DNA of 64,000 nt from Chrysophaeum taylorii (lineage: Eukaryota; Sar; Pelagophyceae; Pelagomonadales; Pelagomonadaceae): the NCBI GenBank assembly GCA_029834535.1, contig JAQMWT010000344.1:496001-560000 (forward strand), written 5' to 3'. A program made the translations under genes and the position numbers. Below, piece by piece: positions 56,449 through 64,000 of the stretch. Below the pieces are notes generated by a model. It did no database searches. It was not told where the DNA came from and saw nothing but the letters and a program-made list of their open reading frames with translations. How positions within the stretch are numbered: position 1 is the first letter of the stretch; the number at the start of each line of letters is the position of its first letter.

Positions 56449-57861
56449 ATGTGCGAGGGACCCAGCGATCACCCGCTGCTTGATGAAGAAGCAGTCAACG
56501 TTCCAATTCTGCGATGGTGGCACTGGATGATTATCGTTCTCACAGACATCATCGGACCGTTCTCGAGCGACTCGTACATCCCCAACATTCCGGCCATGCA
56601 GAAGGAACTCCACGCGTCTTCGGTGGAGGCCGGGTTGACGCTGCAAGCGAACTGGCTCGCCAAGGGCCTCGCCACGATCGCGATTGGCGCGATGGCTGAC
56701 TCCAAGCGGTTCGGCCGGCGGGGGGCGTTACTGTGCGCGTTTGTGCTGTACGTGAGCGGGACCGCCGGGAGCGCGCAGGTCCCCGCGTCGCAGCTCGGCG
56801 CGAAACTACTCATCGTGTCGCGCGTCGTTCAGGGGATTGGCGAATCGGGAACGGTCGTCTGCAGCGCTATAGCGCGAGACGTCCTCGTCGACGTGCGAGA
56901 GCGCGTGCGGATGCTCGCGTTGCTCGGCACGCTGCGACCGATTGCCATCGTTTGCGCGCCGTCGCTCGGCGGTTTGCTCGGGAGTGCCTTTGGGTGGAGG
57001 AACGTCTTTCGGGCACTCTCGGTGTGGGGTGCGGCTCTATTTGTCGCCGTGGCCGCGTTCCTTCCCGAGACGCGCCCGGCCGCAACCATCTCGGGTGCGA
57101 CGTTCGACGGCTTCAGAGTCGTCCTCGCCCGCCTCACCGCCGGTGATGTCGGGGCGCGCTTCGCCCTCGCCGCCGTGGTCATTCTCGCCTTTGGTTTCGC
57201 CGGCGTCCTCTCTTTCCTCTCCAACGTATCTATCTTGTTTGAAGGACGTTACGGCCTCGGCGTCGTGGTCACGTCCCTTCTCATCGGCTCGGTACCGACC
57301 GTCATCATCATTAACAATTCCGTCGTCGCCCGCCTCTTCTCGCGCGGGCGTAAGGACCAGGTCTCCGACGCCGTCAGCAAGGCCGTCGGCATTATCAAGC
57401 TCTCGCTCGCAGGTTTCCTTGTAGCTGGCGCTGCCAACCTCATCCTTGCGTTCGCCCCACTCCGCAACCCACTCCGCACGAAATTCCCCTGGCTCCTCGC
57501 CGACGTTTACCTGTACGCGTACGTCCAATCTGCCTCTGTCGGACCCACCATGGCCATCGCGATCGAGCCCTTCGGTGACTGCGCCGGCGCCGCCGCTGCG
57601 TTCAACAACATCGTCCGCACCCTCGTCTCCACTGGCGTCGCGCAGGCCGCGACCGACCTCGTCGACGCCTTTAGCGTCCGAGGTCTCTTCGTGATTCTCG
57701 CCTTCACAGCATTCGCCTGTCAGCTCACCTGGCCCTTCCTCGCTCGTGTTCGCCCTCTTCGCGTCATTCCCGAGCCTTTGCTCACCGAACAAGACAGCGC
57801 ACCACCGTCGCCGGTCTCGAGTGGCGACTATGTCGAGCTTCCCTGCGAAGATTCAGCATGA
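56449..57861 (+). CDS. MFS transporter, drug/H+ antiporter type (Bcr/CflA-like)
   Basis: ATG 56449 gives 470 residues. The frame extends upstream only to a TTG. Twelve membrane helices are visible. The first carries DIIGPFSSDSYIPNIPAMQK, similar to the D-x-Y-x-P-x-x-P motif of Bcr/CflA transporters. The loop 2-3 motif (GAMADSKRFGRRGALL) and RVVQGIGESGTVVCSAIARD (motif B with Arg) are typical of 12-helix drug:H+ antiporters. LLGSAFGWRNVFRAL matches motif C region ends. It would export or import a small molecule using the proton gradient that the H+-ATPase makes. Substrate is unknown. No intron. Confidence 0.9.
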   Translation: MCEGPSDHPLLDEEAVNVPILRWWHWMIIVLTDIIGPFSSDSYIPNIPAMQKELHASSVEAGLTLQANWLAKGLATIAIGAMADSKRFGRRGALLCAFVLYVSGTAGSAQVPASQLGAKLLIVSRVVQGIGESGTVVCSAIARDVLVDVRERVRMLALLGTLRPIAIVCAPSLGGLLGSAFGWRNVFRALSVWGAALFVAVAAFLPETRPAATISGATFDGFRVVLARLTAGDVGARFALAAVVILAFGFAGVLSFLSNVSILFEGRYGLGVVVTSLLIGSVPTVIIINNSVVARLFSRGRKDQVSDAVSKAVGIIKLSLAGFLVAGAANLILAFAPLRNPLRTKFPWLLADVYLYAYVQSASVGPTMAIAIEPFGDCAGAAAAFNNIVRTLVSTGVAQAATDLVDAFSVRGLFVILAFTAFACQLTWPFLARVRPLRVIPEPLLTEQDSAPPSPVSSGDYVELPCEDSA

Positions 57862-58159
57862 AAAGTAATTCCAACGGTAACAGTAGTGTATCCGTTTTCA
57901 ACGGCACAATAATCAATGTATCAGATTCTATCTATCTACCTATTCTATCTATCAATCCCTGGGACGAGATACCGATCGCTTCGAATCCCTGAAACACAAC
58001 GGAGCTCGACCCTCGTTGTCGATATGTGCGAGCTGGAAGCAAAGACGCGGAAATGCCCATCCTGGCTCTTCGGCCCTGGGAGTCGCCAGCCCGCCATAAC
58101 AAAACTTGGATCACGTGTTTGATTCTGAAAGTTGCCATATATGTTTATTACTGAACATA

Positions 58160-58588
58160 TCACCTGCCGGTCCGGCCTGGCTCCCATGCTCGGGAGAGGT
58201 CTGAAGTTAGTTAGTTTGTTACTGAACATATCACATATCGCCGACTGCGGTTGTGATGGAGGACGGTGCCTCATGAATCCTGAGCCTTGCGAGGGCATCC
58301 GCCCTCTCGGCGTAGGTTGGCACCTATTCGCCTCCCGGGCGGGCCGGTTGGCAGCCGGAACGTTCGCAGTGGGACGGTGTATGGCCGGGGGGCGAAGACG
58401 GAAGGTTATCGACGAGTTCGTTGTCAGTCACATCGCGGTCTCCTCGTCGCATGGCGATTGATGGTCACTCTCCGCCGACCGACCTTTCGGCGCTCCCCGT
58501 CTACAGGCCCGTGATTCCGGACTGGCTCCTGTCGGTCCGGCCTGGCTCCCATGCTCGGGAGAGGTCTGAAGTTAGTTAGTTAGTTAGT
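58160..58588 (-). repeat. Dispersed repeat, family R2, most complete copy
   Basis: The end sequence GGCTCCCATGCTCGGGAGAG with GTCTGAAGTTAGTTAG occurs at 58172-58215 and again at 58531-58588, in the same direction and about 360 bp apart. They flank the body shared with 53530-53741 and 54200-54420. Direct repeats around a short non-coding body could be a small LTR-like unit. The rest of 57,862-58,946 has no supported gene. Confidence 0.75.
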
Positions 58589-58946
58589 CACATATCGACG
58601 CACGCATATCGCTTCGAGCATCCCCTGCGCCCTTACTTTCTTCTGGCGTCGGCGTCGCGATGTGGAAGGAATGGATTCAGTTCTCTCCAAAGCCACACCA
58701 CGACATGGGCTGTCTCGTAACAATTATTTTGCCGCATCGAAGCCTAAAAGTTCTGAGCCAGAACCCGCGTAGATCAATCCCCAGCTCGGGGGAAACAGAG
58801 CAAAGCGCACGCGTTTTATTAGGAGCCGTTGAAGGTTTTTGGGAACCCAATCACGCTATTCCACGTCAGCTGGTTGCAGTCTTTTACCCTCGTATGAAGC
58901 GGTGGTTCGGAGTCCTCTTCTCCTAAAAAAGAGGCGCACGCAGAGC

Positions 58947-60163
58947 ATGGCGGGTACCAAGCGACGGTTCGTGGCTGACATGGTGCTCGGCACGCTCGCG
59001 GCCGTGTCGTACGTATAGCTTTGCGGTTCGAGGCTTGAGGAGTTAGTTGTCCGTTCGCAGGTGGGCGTACATTTTGCAGCAACAAGTGGATCCCAATGGA
59101 AGTTGTCCTGGAAAGGAGCGTTCTCGTTGCTGGATTCTCGTTGGCGTCTACGCCTCGAACGCCGTTCTCGGCGCGCTTTACATTCCGTACTTGGTGATTC
59201 GAATCGTAAGGTTGTCGGGGAGGTTTGAGCGCGGGGAAGGGTGGTGCTGTTGCCGCCGTCGCGATCCCGGCCGTCAATCGTTCACTGACGAGACATTGCG
59301 AAGGCTGACGGCGCTTGCGATGACGACAGCGACGGTGGCGTATTCTGTGTCGGTGTCGACGACGCTCTCCCAACTCGTGGGCGAGCTCGAGTACGAGTCG
59401 ACGAGCGGCAAGGTGAGCGGGTCGATCTCGGGACCGCAGATCGGTCCTTCCCCAGGAAGTCGGCACGGCTACTCGCCGCACGACGACGACAACCACTACA
59501 GGCCGCCTGATCCCCCATTTCCACCGTCGCCGCCGCGACAGCTAAGTTTGAACGACGACGACGACGACACGGCGGACGTGACCGTGGTTCAGATGCTCCT
59601 GGTGATGGGTGCCAAGATGGAGACGTGCGTCGGGGCCCTCGTGCTGTTTACCATCGTCATGGTTCTTGCCAACAAGAAGATTCGCACGGCCGTGCACCCT
59701 TTGACAGTCGAAATCTGCATGCTCTTGAAGGGCTCCCTGCACTACGCGTCGGCCTACGCCATCTCGACCGTCCTCTCGAGCGCCTGGTTCTTCCCCATCG
59801 ACGTCACGACGACCAAGACGGGCGACACGCTGAAAACCGTCCGGCTCGTGTGGGCCGTGGGCCGCACCATCACCTTCTGGTTCGGGGCGCGCGCGTTGGC
59901 CCGCCTCCTGACAGCGCCGCCCGACGACGCCGACGCGGCGATGGTTTTTTCCCAGGACGCGGCGGCTTGCCTCGCGGCGCTCTGCCACAAAACGCTCGGC
60001 GTCCTGGCGTGCCTCGGCGTCTACGACACCGTCGACTATATCATCACCGACTATCTCCCGCTCAGCTCGACGCAGCAGCTCATTGTGTATCTGACGTACG
60101 CGGTAGCCACCCTCGTCTTTGCCACCGCGCGTCGCGGCGGCGCTTTCGCGCGCCGGGGCAAGC

Positions 60164-60201
<38 letters not shown>

Positions 60202-60822
60202 CGGATCTGTGAGCTCTGTCGGAGACGGTCGTCGAGCCGGTGTTCTCGGGAAGCGTCCCACGACGAGGCGGGCGAAGATGGTGGGGCGGCGCATTGCTCG
60301 CTGTCGGCCGAGGACCAAAGGAGCGACGCAGCGTTTCTCGACACGGCCGAAGCGTGGATTGTGTGCTTCGCATTTTGGATACCGTTTGAGTGGCTCCTGA
60401 TCGACGCGTATGACCTCTCGTCATCGGTCTCTAACGACGCCAAGCACCCCTTTGGCAAGCACGTCATTCGTCTCGTCTGGCAGATTTTTCTCGGTAGCGT
60501 TATTGTAGCCGCGTGTGGTGTCCTGACTGCCCTCCTCACGAATCTCCCCGTCTATTGGAATCGAGACAAAACCGCACCAGAACGGCCGCCCTCGAGTAGT
60601 CCTGACGGCGACGGTGACGCGCTCTACGAGGCCCGCCAGCCTCTTCTCGACCCTACGCGGCCAGCTCCGCCAGCTTCGCGCGCGCGCGTCGACCGCAAAG
60701 TATCCGCCGACGATGATTTCGAGGAGGTCGACGATCCGGCGCCGCTGCCGTCGCGTCGCAGAGGAGACTTTTCAGGCAACGAAGACGACGACCCCCTCAT
60801 TTCGCCCCTGGTGACACTCTAG
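58947..60822 (+). CDS. Multi-pass membrane protein, family unknown, two exons
   Basis: Exons are 58947-59008 and 59061-60822. A 52-nt intron (GTACGT...TCGCAG) in phase 2 joins LGTLAAVS to WAYILQQQVDPNG, giving 607 residues. Eight or so hydrophobic helices are visible, e.g. VYASNAVLGALYIPYLVIRI, ALVLFTIVMVLAN, YASAYAISTVLSSAWFF, LIVYLTYAVATLVFA, AWIVCFAFWIPFEWLLIDAY and GSVIVAACGVLTALL. A run of twelve Asn (AAC codons, 60163-60200) lies in a cytosolic or lumenal loop, and another loop is rich in Asp and Pro. The tail has acidic patches. No transporter or receptor family is recognised. Confidence 0.75.
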
Positions 60823-60998
60823 TCGGTGGCGGTTGCCTCTCTGTCCTGTAGCTTCGTCCACCCTCTCCTATAAATTTTTGTCGCCCGCCAACCATGATGT
60901 ATGGTTTGTCGCAACTATTACTGCGCAGACCACGATGTATGGATAGTCACCCCTATCAAACAACGAGTATACCCGCCATTCGTTCTGTCAGTCAATCA

Positions 60999-63305
60999 TT
61001 AATAGACTCGGAAGTGTGCAGAGAAGTCCTCGGGGTCGCCGTCGCCACCCTTATTTTGTTCCGAGCTGGAGCCGTCGTCTGGTACGGGGAACTTGGGGAA
61101 GACTCGTTTATAGAGGGCGAGCATGATGGTGTCGGTTTGCTTCATTGGCCTTGAGAGGGAAATTTTGAATAGGCCGTGGGTGCCGACGGGCTCGGTGATG
61201 TTGGCCGTGAGGCCGTGTTTGGTGGTGAGCTGCGCGGGTTTGTAGAAACGGACGTCGTCGGGATCGTGGAACATGTGTTTGACGACGGCTTTGCGTTTGT
61301 GGGTACGGATCGGTACGCCGGTGAGCAGGACGCGCTTGAGGACGACGCGGTTAGGGTCGGCATCGATGGCCGTACCGACCGCGACGAGCTTGTCGCGGCG
61401 AAAGAGAAAGAGAGGCGCCGGCGAAAACGTGATGGGGCCAAAGAAGGAGGCGACACAGTGATCACCCTCGCGCAAAAAGCGCTCGTACTTGTGCTTGCGG
61501 CCGGATAGGGGGTTGTGAGAGTAGACGGGTCTCGCGAGCCAGCGGCGGTGGCCGACGCGCGCCAATACGGGTTCTTTCGAGGCGAGAGGCTCGTCGTCGC
61601 CCGCGACGCGGCGTACAAGAAAGTGGACGACCGAGAGGCGGTTCTCGTGACGCAGGAGCGAGACGCACGCCGCCGATCCTCTTCGGCTAGAAATCTCTCG
61701 CGCGGCCGCGTCGAGGCGCGACGCGTCGCCTCGAAGGTAGAGCGACACGTAGGTGCCGACCGGCGCACTATGGGTATCTTCGAAGCGGAGCGCGGCCTTC
61801 CGGCTCGCCTCGTAGTTGGGCAACGCGTGAGCGCGCGCGTAGTCGCGCGGGAGCGACTCGTACGGATCCCAGTCGGCATCTCGAAGGCTAGCGATCGGTC
61901 TGTATCGCGCGAACCGCTCGCGTGCCGCGACGTCGGCGGGCGTGTCGACCTCGTCGGGAAACTCCATCTCCTCGGCGAGCCGCACACGCTTGTCGGCGGC
62001 AGCGGCTTGAACGGCGGCGTCGCGCTCGTTGAGGTCGCGGTCGAGCTCGACCCCCTCGTCGTCGTCGTCCTCGTCGTCGTCGTCGTCCACGTCCCAGGCA
62101 GCCTGGTACTCGGAGGTCAAGGTGGGCTTGGCGGTGTCGACCATTTCGGCATCGTTGGGCCAGGTCTGTTCGCCGGCGAGAGGATCGGGTTCCGCGAGCA
62201 TCTCGAGGGGCTCGTCGGCAGCACCGGGCTCGAAGCTAGCGATAGGCGTCGACGTCCCCGGCGACTCCGAGACGTCGAGGCGTGCTATCTGTGCCGCGCC
62301 AAGCTCGGGGACATGCACGAGGCGACTCGACGGTAGCGGCGCGACGCGTACCCAACCACGCACGCAGAGAAGCCCGTCGACGACCCGCGCGTCGTCGGCC
62401 AAGACGGTAGATCTCGACGCTCGCCACGACGGCTCTCGCTTCTTGGCGAGGACGCACCTGACGAGCCGCAGGACCTCGTCGGGAGACGTGTCGAGCCGCT
62501 GCCACGCGACCTTCTCCCCGAACTCGCCTCCAAAGTACCGCCGCGCCATGCGCTCGGCCGCCGCGTCCAGCCGCCGCTTGCGTCGCGGTTTCGCGTCGTC
62601 GTTGGCTTGGCCCACGAGCACGCCCGCGAGCGGCGGCATGCCGAGGGCCTTGACGGCGTCGACAACGCGGAGCGCTTCAGGTGAGCACGCGTCCTCGAGG
62701 CTCTGATACCGCAGCGACGACGAAGTCACCGATGCAGTCGACATGCGATCGTCGCCGTCGTCGTCGTCGGGCGCCTCGTTGATTTCCGGCGGATAAGCCA
62801 TGCACAGCGCGATGGCGTCGGCCACCGCCACCGCGTCGAGGGTGCCCCGCACGTCGCCGTGGGCCGCCACCACGAACCGCACGTCACCGGTCGTCGCCAC
62901 GACGCGCGCGCCGCCGCCCTCGTCGTCCTCCATCCCGCCCCCGCCCGCGAGCCGCAAAGCGACGCTCGCTGCGTCAACTCGCTCGCTCAACGTCACCACG
63001 GCAACCACCTTCGCCGGACCAGACTCAAACTGACGCCGCTTGCTGACCGCTGCCTCGCGCGCCAGCTGCCGGAGTTGCTTGGCCCGATTGAGCCGCGCCG
63101 CCTTGGAGGAGGACGACACTCCGTGCTTCGAGGAGGTCGACGATATGTGCTTCTTCGCCCCCGACGACGACGACGCGCTCGCGCCGCCGACACGTCCACT
63201 TCCCGCTTGCCGCCGCAGCATGCCCTTGGTCCGCCCGCGCACCGATTTGTGTTTCTTGTTCTGCTGCTTGAGCGACGTCGACGCACGGTGCTGATGCCCA
63301 GCCAT
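60999..63305 (-). CDS. TSR1: Ribosome biogenesis protein TSR1
   Basis: A 768-residue intronless frame from ATG 63305. The N-terminus MAGHQHRASTSLKQQNKKHK is the TSR1 signature. It is followed by AARLNRAKQLRQLARE and a GTPase-like domain lacking catalytic motifs. The later part has the characteristic FPDEVDTPADVAARERFARY, YRPIASLRDADWDPYESLPR, SGRKHKYERFLREGDHCVAS and LTGVPIRTHKRKAVVKHMFH. The end includes FKISLSRPMKQTDTIMLALY and KRVFPKFP. TSR1 is a translational-GTPase-like factor on late pre-40S particles. An acidic stretch of Asp/Glu lies at about 400-420. It is head-to-head with the gene at 63366, only 60 bp between ATGs. Confidence 0.96.
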   Translation of the reverse strand: MAGHQHRASTSLKQQNKKHKSVRGRTKGMLRRQAGSGRVGGASASSSSGAKKHISSTSSKHGVSSSSKAARLNRAKQLRQLAREAAVSKRRQFESGPAKVVAVVTLSERVDAASVALRLAGGGGMEDDEGGGARVVATTGDVRFVVAAHGDVRGTLDAVAVADAIALCMAYPPEINEAPDDDDGDDRMSTASVTSSSLRYQSLEDACSPEALRVVDAVKALGMPPLAGVLVGQANDDAKPRRKRRLDAAAERMARRYFGGEFGEKVAWQRLDTSPDEVLRLVRCVLAKKREPSWRASRSTVLADDARVVDGLLCVRGWVRVAPLPSSRLVHVPELGAAQIARLDVSESPGTSTPIASFEPGAADEPLEMLAEPDPLAGEQTWPNDAEMVDTAKPTLTSEYQAAWDVDDDDDEDDDDEGVELDRDLNERDAAVQAAAADKRVRLAEEMEFPDEVDTPADVAARERFARYRPIASLRDADWDPYESLPRDYARAHALPNYEASRKAALRFEDTHSAPVGTYVSLYLRGDASRLDAAAREISSRRGSAACVSLLRHENRLSVVHFLVRRVAGDDEPLASKEPVLARVGHRRWLARPVYSHNPLSGRKHKYERFLREGDHCVASFFGPITFSPAPLFLFRRDKLVAVGTAIDADPNRVVLKRVLLTGVPIRTHKRKAVVKHMFHDPDDVRFYKPAQLTTKHGLTANITEPVGTHGLFKISLSRPMKQTDTIMLALYKRVFPKFPVPDDGSSSEQNKGGDGDPEDFSAHFRVY

Positions 63306-63365
63306 GATCGGTGATATATATCGCCAAGCGGTATTCGCTTACCCGTGCTTTTTTTGAAATCAACG

Positions 63366-64000
63366 ATGAACGAGATTGTAACCAATTTCTTTACGGATCG
63401 GGTGGCCTCGACGGTGGGGGCGTTTGATTTCCAGGGGGCGGTCGCGCTGGCTAGGGAGCATCACGCGGTGATTCTCGCGCCCCTCGTTCTCTTCCTCATA
63501 GTTTTCAGCCAGTTCCACAACAGTTACTTTCGTGCCGTGCTGATGCTGGGGTACGCCCTCGTCTACCAGTTGAGCGAGGAGCCTGAGCTCTGGGTCTGGC
63601 CCTACGTCGCTGGCGTGCTGTGCGTCTCGGTCGTCGCTGGCGGCCGCAGCCGCGAAAGAACCGTGAGCAGCAAGGCAGAGGCATACCACCATGCGTATCG
63701 TCGCCGCGTCGCCGCCTTCTACGCCGAGCACGCTCCCGAGAAGCTCGCCAACCTCGACACCATCATGAATAAGTACCGTGGGAACGAGCGCAGACTCTGG
63801 GAGTCCCTCCAACGCAAGTATGTCACGCCCTCAAAGCAGCCGCCGCCCCCGCCCTTCGATCTCGACTCCCCCGTCCCAGACGACCCAGTCCCGGCGGCCA
63901 CCCCAGTGCCAGCGTCGCCAATCACGACCACCGCGATACCGAAGACGCCGGCGGCCACCACGACGACGCCGCCGAAGACACCGTCGGCCACCACAACGAC
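63366..64000 (+). CDS. Membrane protein, partial (runs off right edge)
   Basis: ATG 63366 opens a frame that stays open to the window end (211 codons visible, no stop). Two or three hydrophobic helices (VILAPLVLFLIVFSQF; RAVLMLGYALVYQL; YVAGVLCVSVVAGG) are followed by a charged segment. Its FYAEHAPEKLANLDTIMNKY, then GNERRLWESLQRKYV, is a short motif I recall from several algal proteins (family form FYxxxxPEKLxxVDxILxKY). A Pro/Thr-rich tail begins at about residue 160. Function is unknown. The start is supported by its position in a divergent promoter shared with TSR1. Confidence 0.75.
   Translation, partial: MNEIVTNFFTDRVASTVGAFDFQGAVALAREHHAVILAPLVLFLIVFSQFHNSYFRAVLMLGYALVYQLSEEPELWVWPYVAGVLCVSVVAGGRSRERTVSSKAEAYHHAYRRRVAAFYAEHAPEKLANLDTIMNKYRGNERRLWESLQRKYVTPSKQPPPPPFDLDSPVPDDPVPAATPVPASPITTTAIPKTPAATTTTPPKTPSATTT

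Noticed and set aside
1-64000. tRNA, rRNA and spliceosomal RNA genes
   Set aside because: I looked for T-loop-like GGTTCGAATCC boxes and found only matches inside coding sequence. No cloverleaf or rRNA segment was recognised.

Overview
This window is eukaryotic nuclear DNA, most likely from an alga with a secondary red-type plastid (a stramenopile such as a pelagophyte is my best guess; a haptophyte is not excluded). The evidence is a cytosolic 40S protein (uS11), TSR1, calmodulin, an FKBP15-like protein, a four-repeat voltage-gated channel and a plasma-membrane type H+-ATPase, together with plastid-type proteins (RimM, SecE, CYP38-like PPIase) that each begin with a hydrophobic signal-like leader. 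The DNA is GC-rich and gene-dense. Many genes are intronless, including one of 8 kb. Where introns exist they are tiny (37-56 nt) and nearly all have G at donor position +3 (GTGCGT, GTGAGC, GTGTGT).

Layout. 1-4.3 kb: a partial gene entering from the left, an RRM protein, 40S uS11, and a secreted protein that recalls an uncharacterised bacterial family. 4.4-7.2 kb: a simple repeat and a decayed gene. 7.3-16.9 kb: a disordered protein and a 2654-residue four-repeat cation channel. 17-18.6 kb: a doubtful ORF and a decayed repeat-borne reading frame. 18.6-21.9 kb: plastid RimM and an armadillo-repeat protein. 21.9-23 kb: a MITE. 23-29.3 kb: FKBP15-like, SecE, UBA/PUB protein and a lumenal cyclophilin. 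29.3-31.3 kb: tandem arrays and a Helitron-type helicase remnant. 31.3-38.3 kb: an RCC1-repeat protein, a zinc-finger/ankyrin protein, a small basic protein, an old-yellow-enzyme oxidoreductase and an acidic repeat protein. 38.3-42.8 kb: repeats, a DEDDy exonuclease and the second MITE copy. 42.8-52 kb: an endonuclease/phosphatase-fold secretory protein, a zinc-binding protein, the H+-ATPase, a 71-residue protein and a sulfotransferase. 52-54.5 kb: a decayed transposase and dispersed repeats. 54.5-64 kb: a small three-exon membrane protein, a calmodulin-like protein, a drug/H+ antiporter-type MFS protein, repeats, a multi-pass membrane protein, TSR1 and a partial membrane protein running off the right edge.

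The genes do not form one pathway. Recurring themes are membrane excitability and calcium (channel, calmodulin-like protein), plasma-membrane energisation (H+-ATPase, MFS), plastid biogenesis (RimM, SecE, CYP38) and cytosolic ribosome production (uS11, TSR1). Several neighbours are head-to-head with 60-310 bp between start codons, which suggests shared promoters. Dispersed repeats (a TIR element, an AACTAACTTCAGACCT family and a coding repeat) fill most larger gaps. All function calls come from reading translated sequence; no database search was run.
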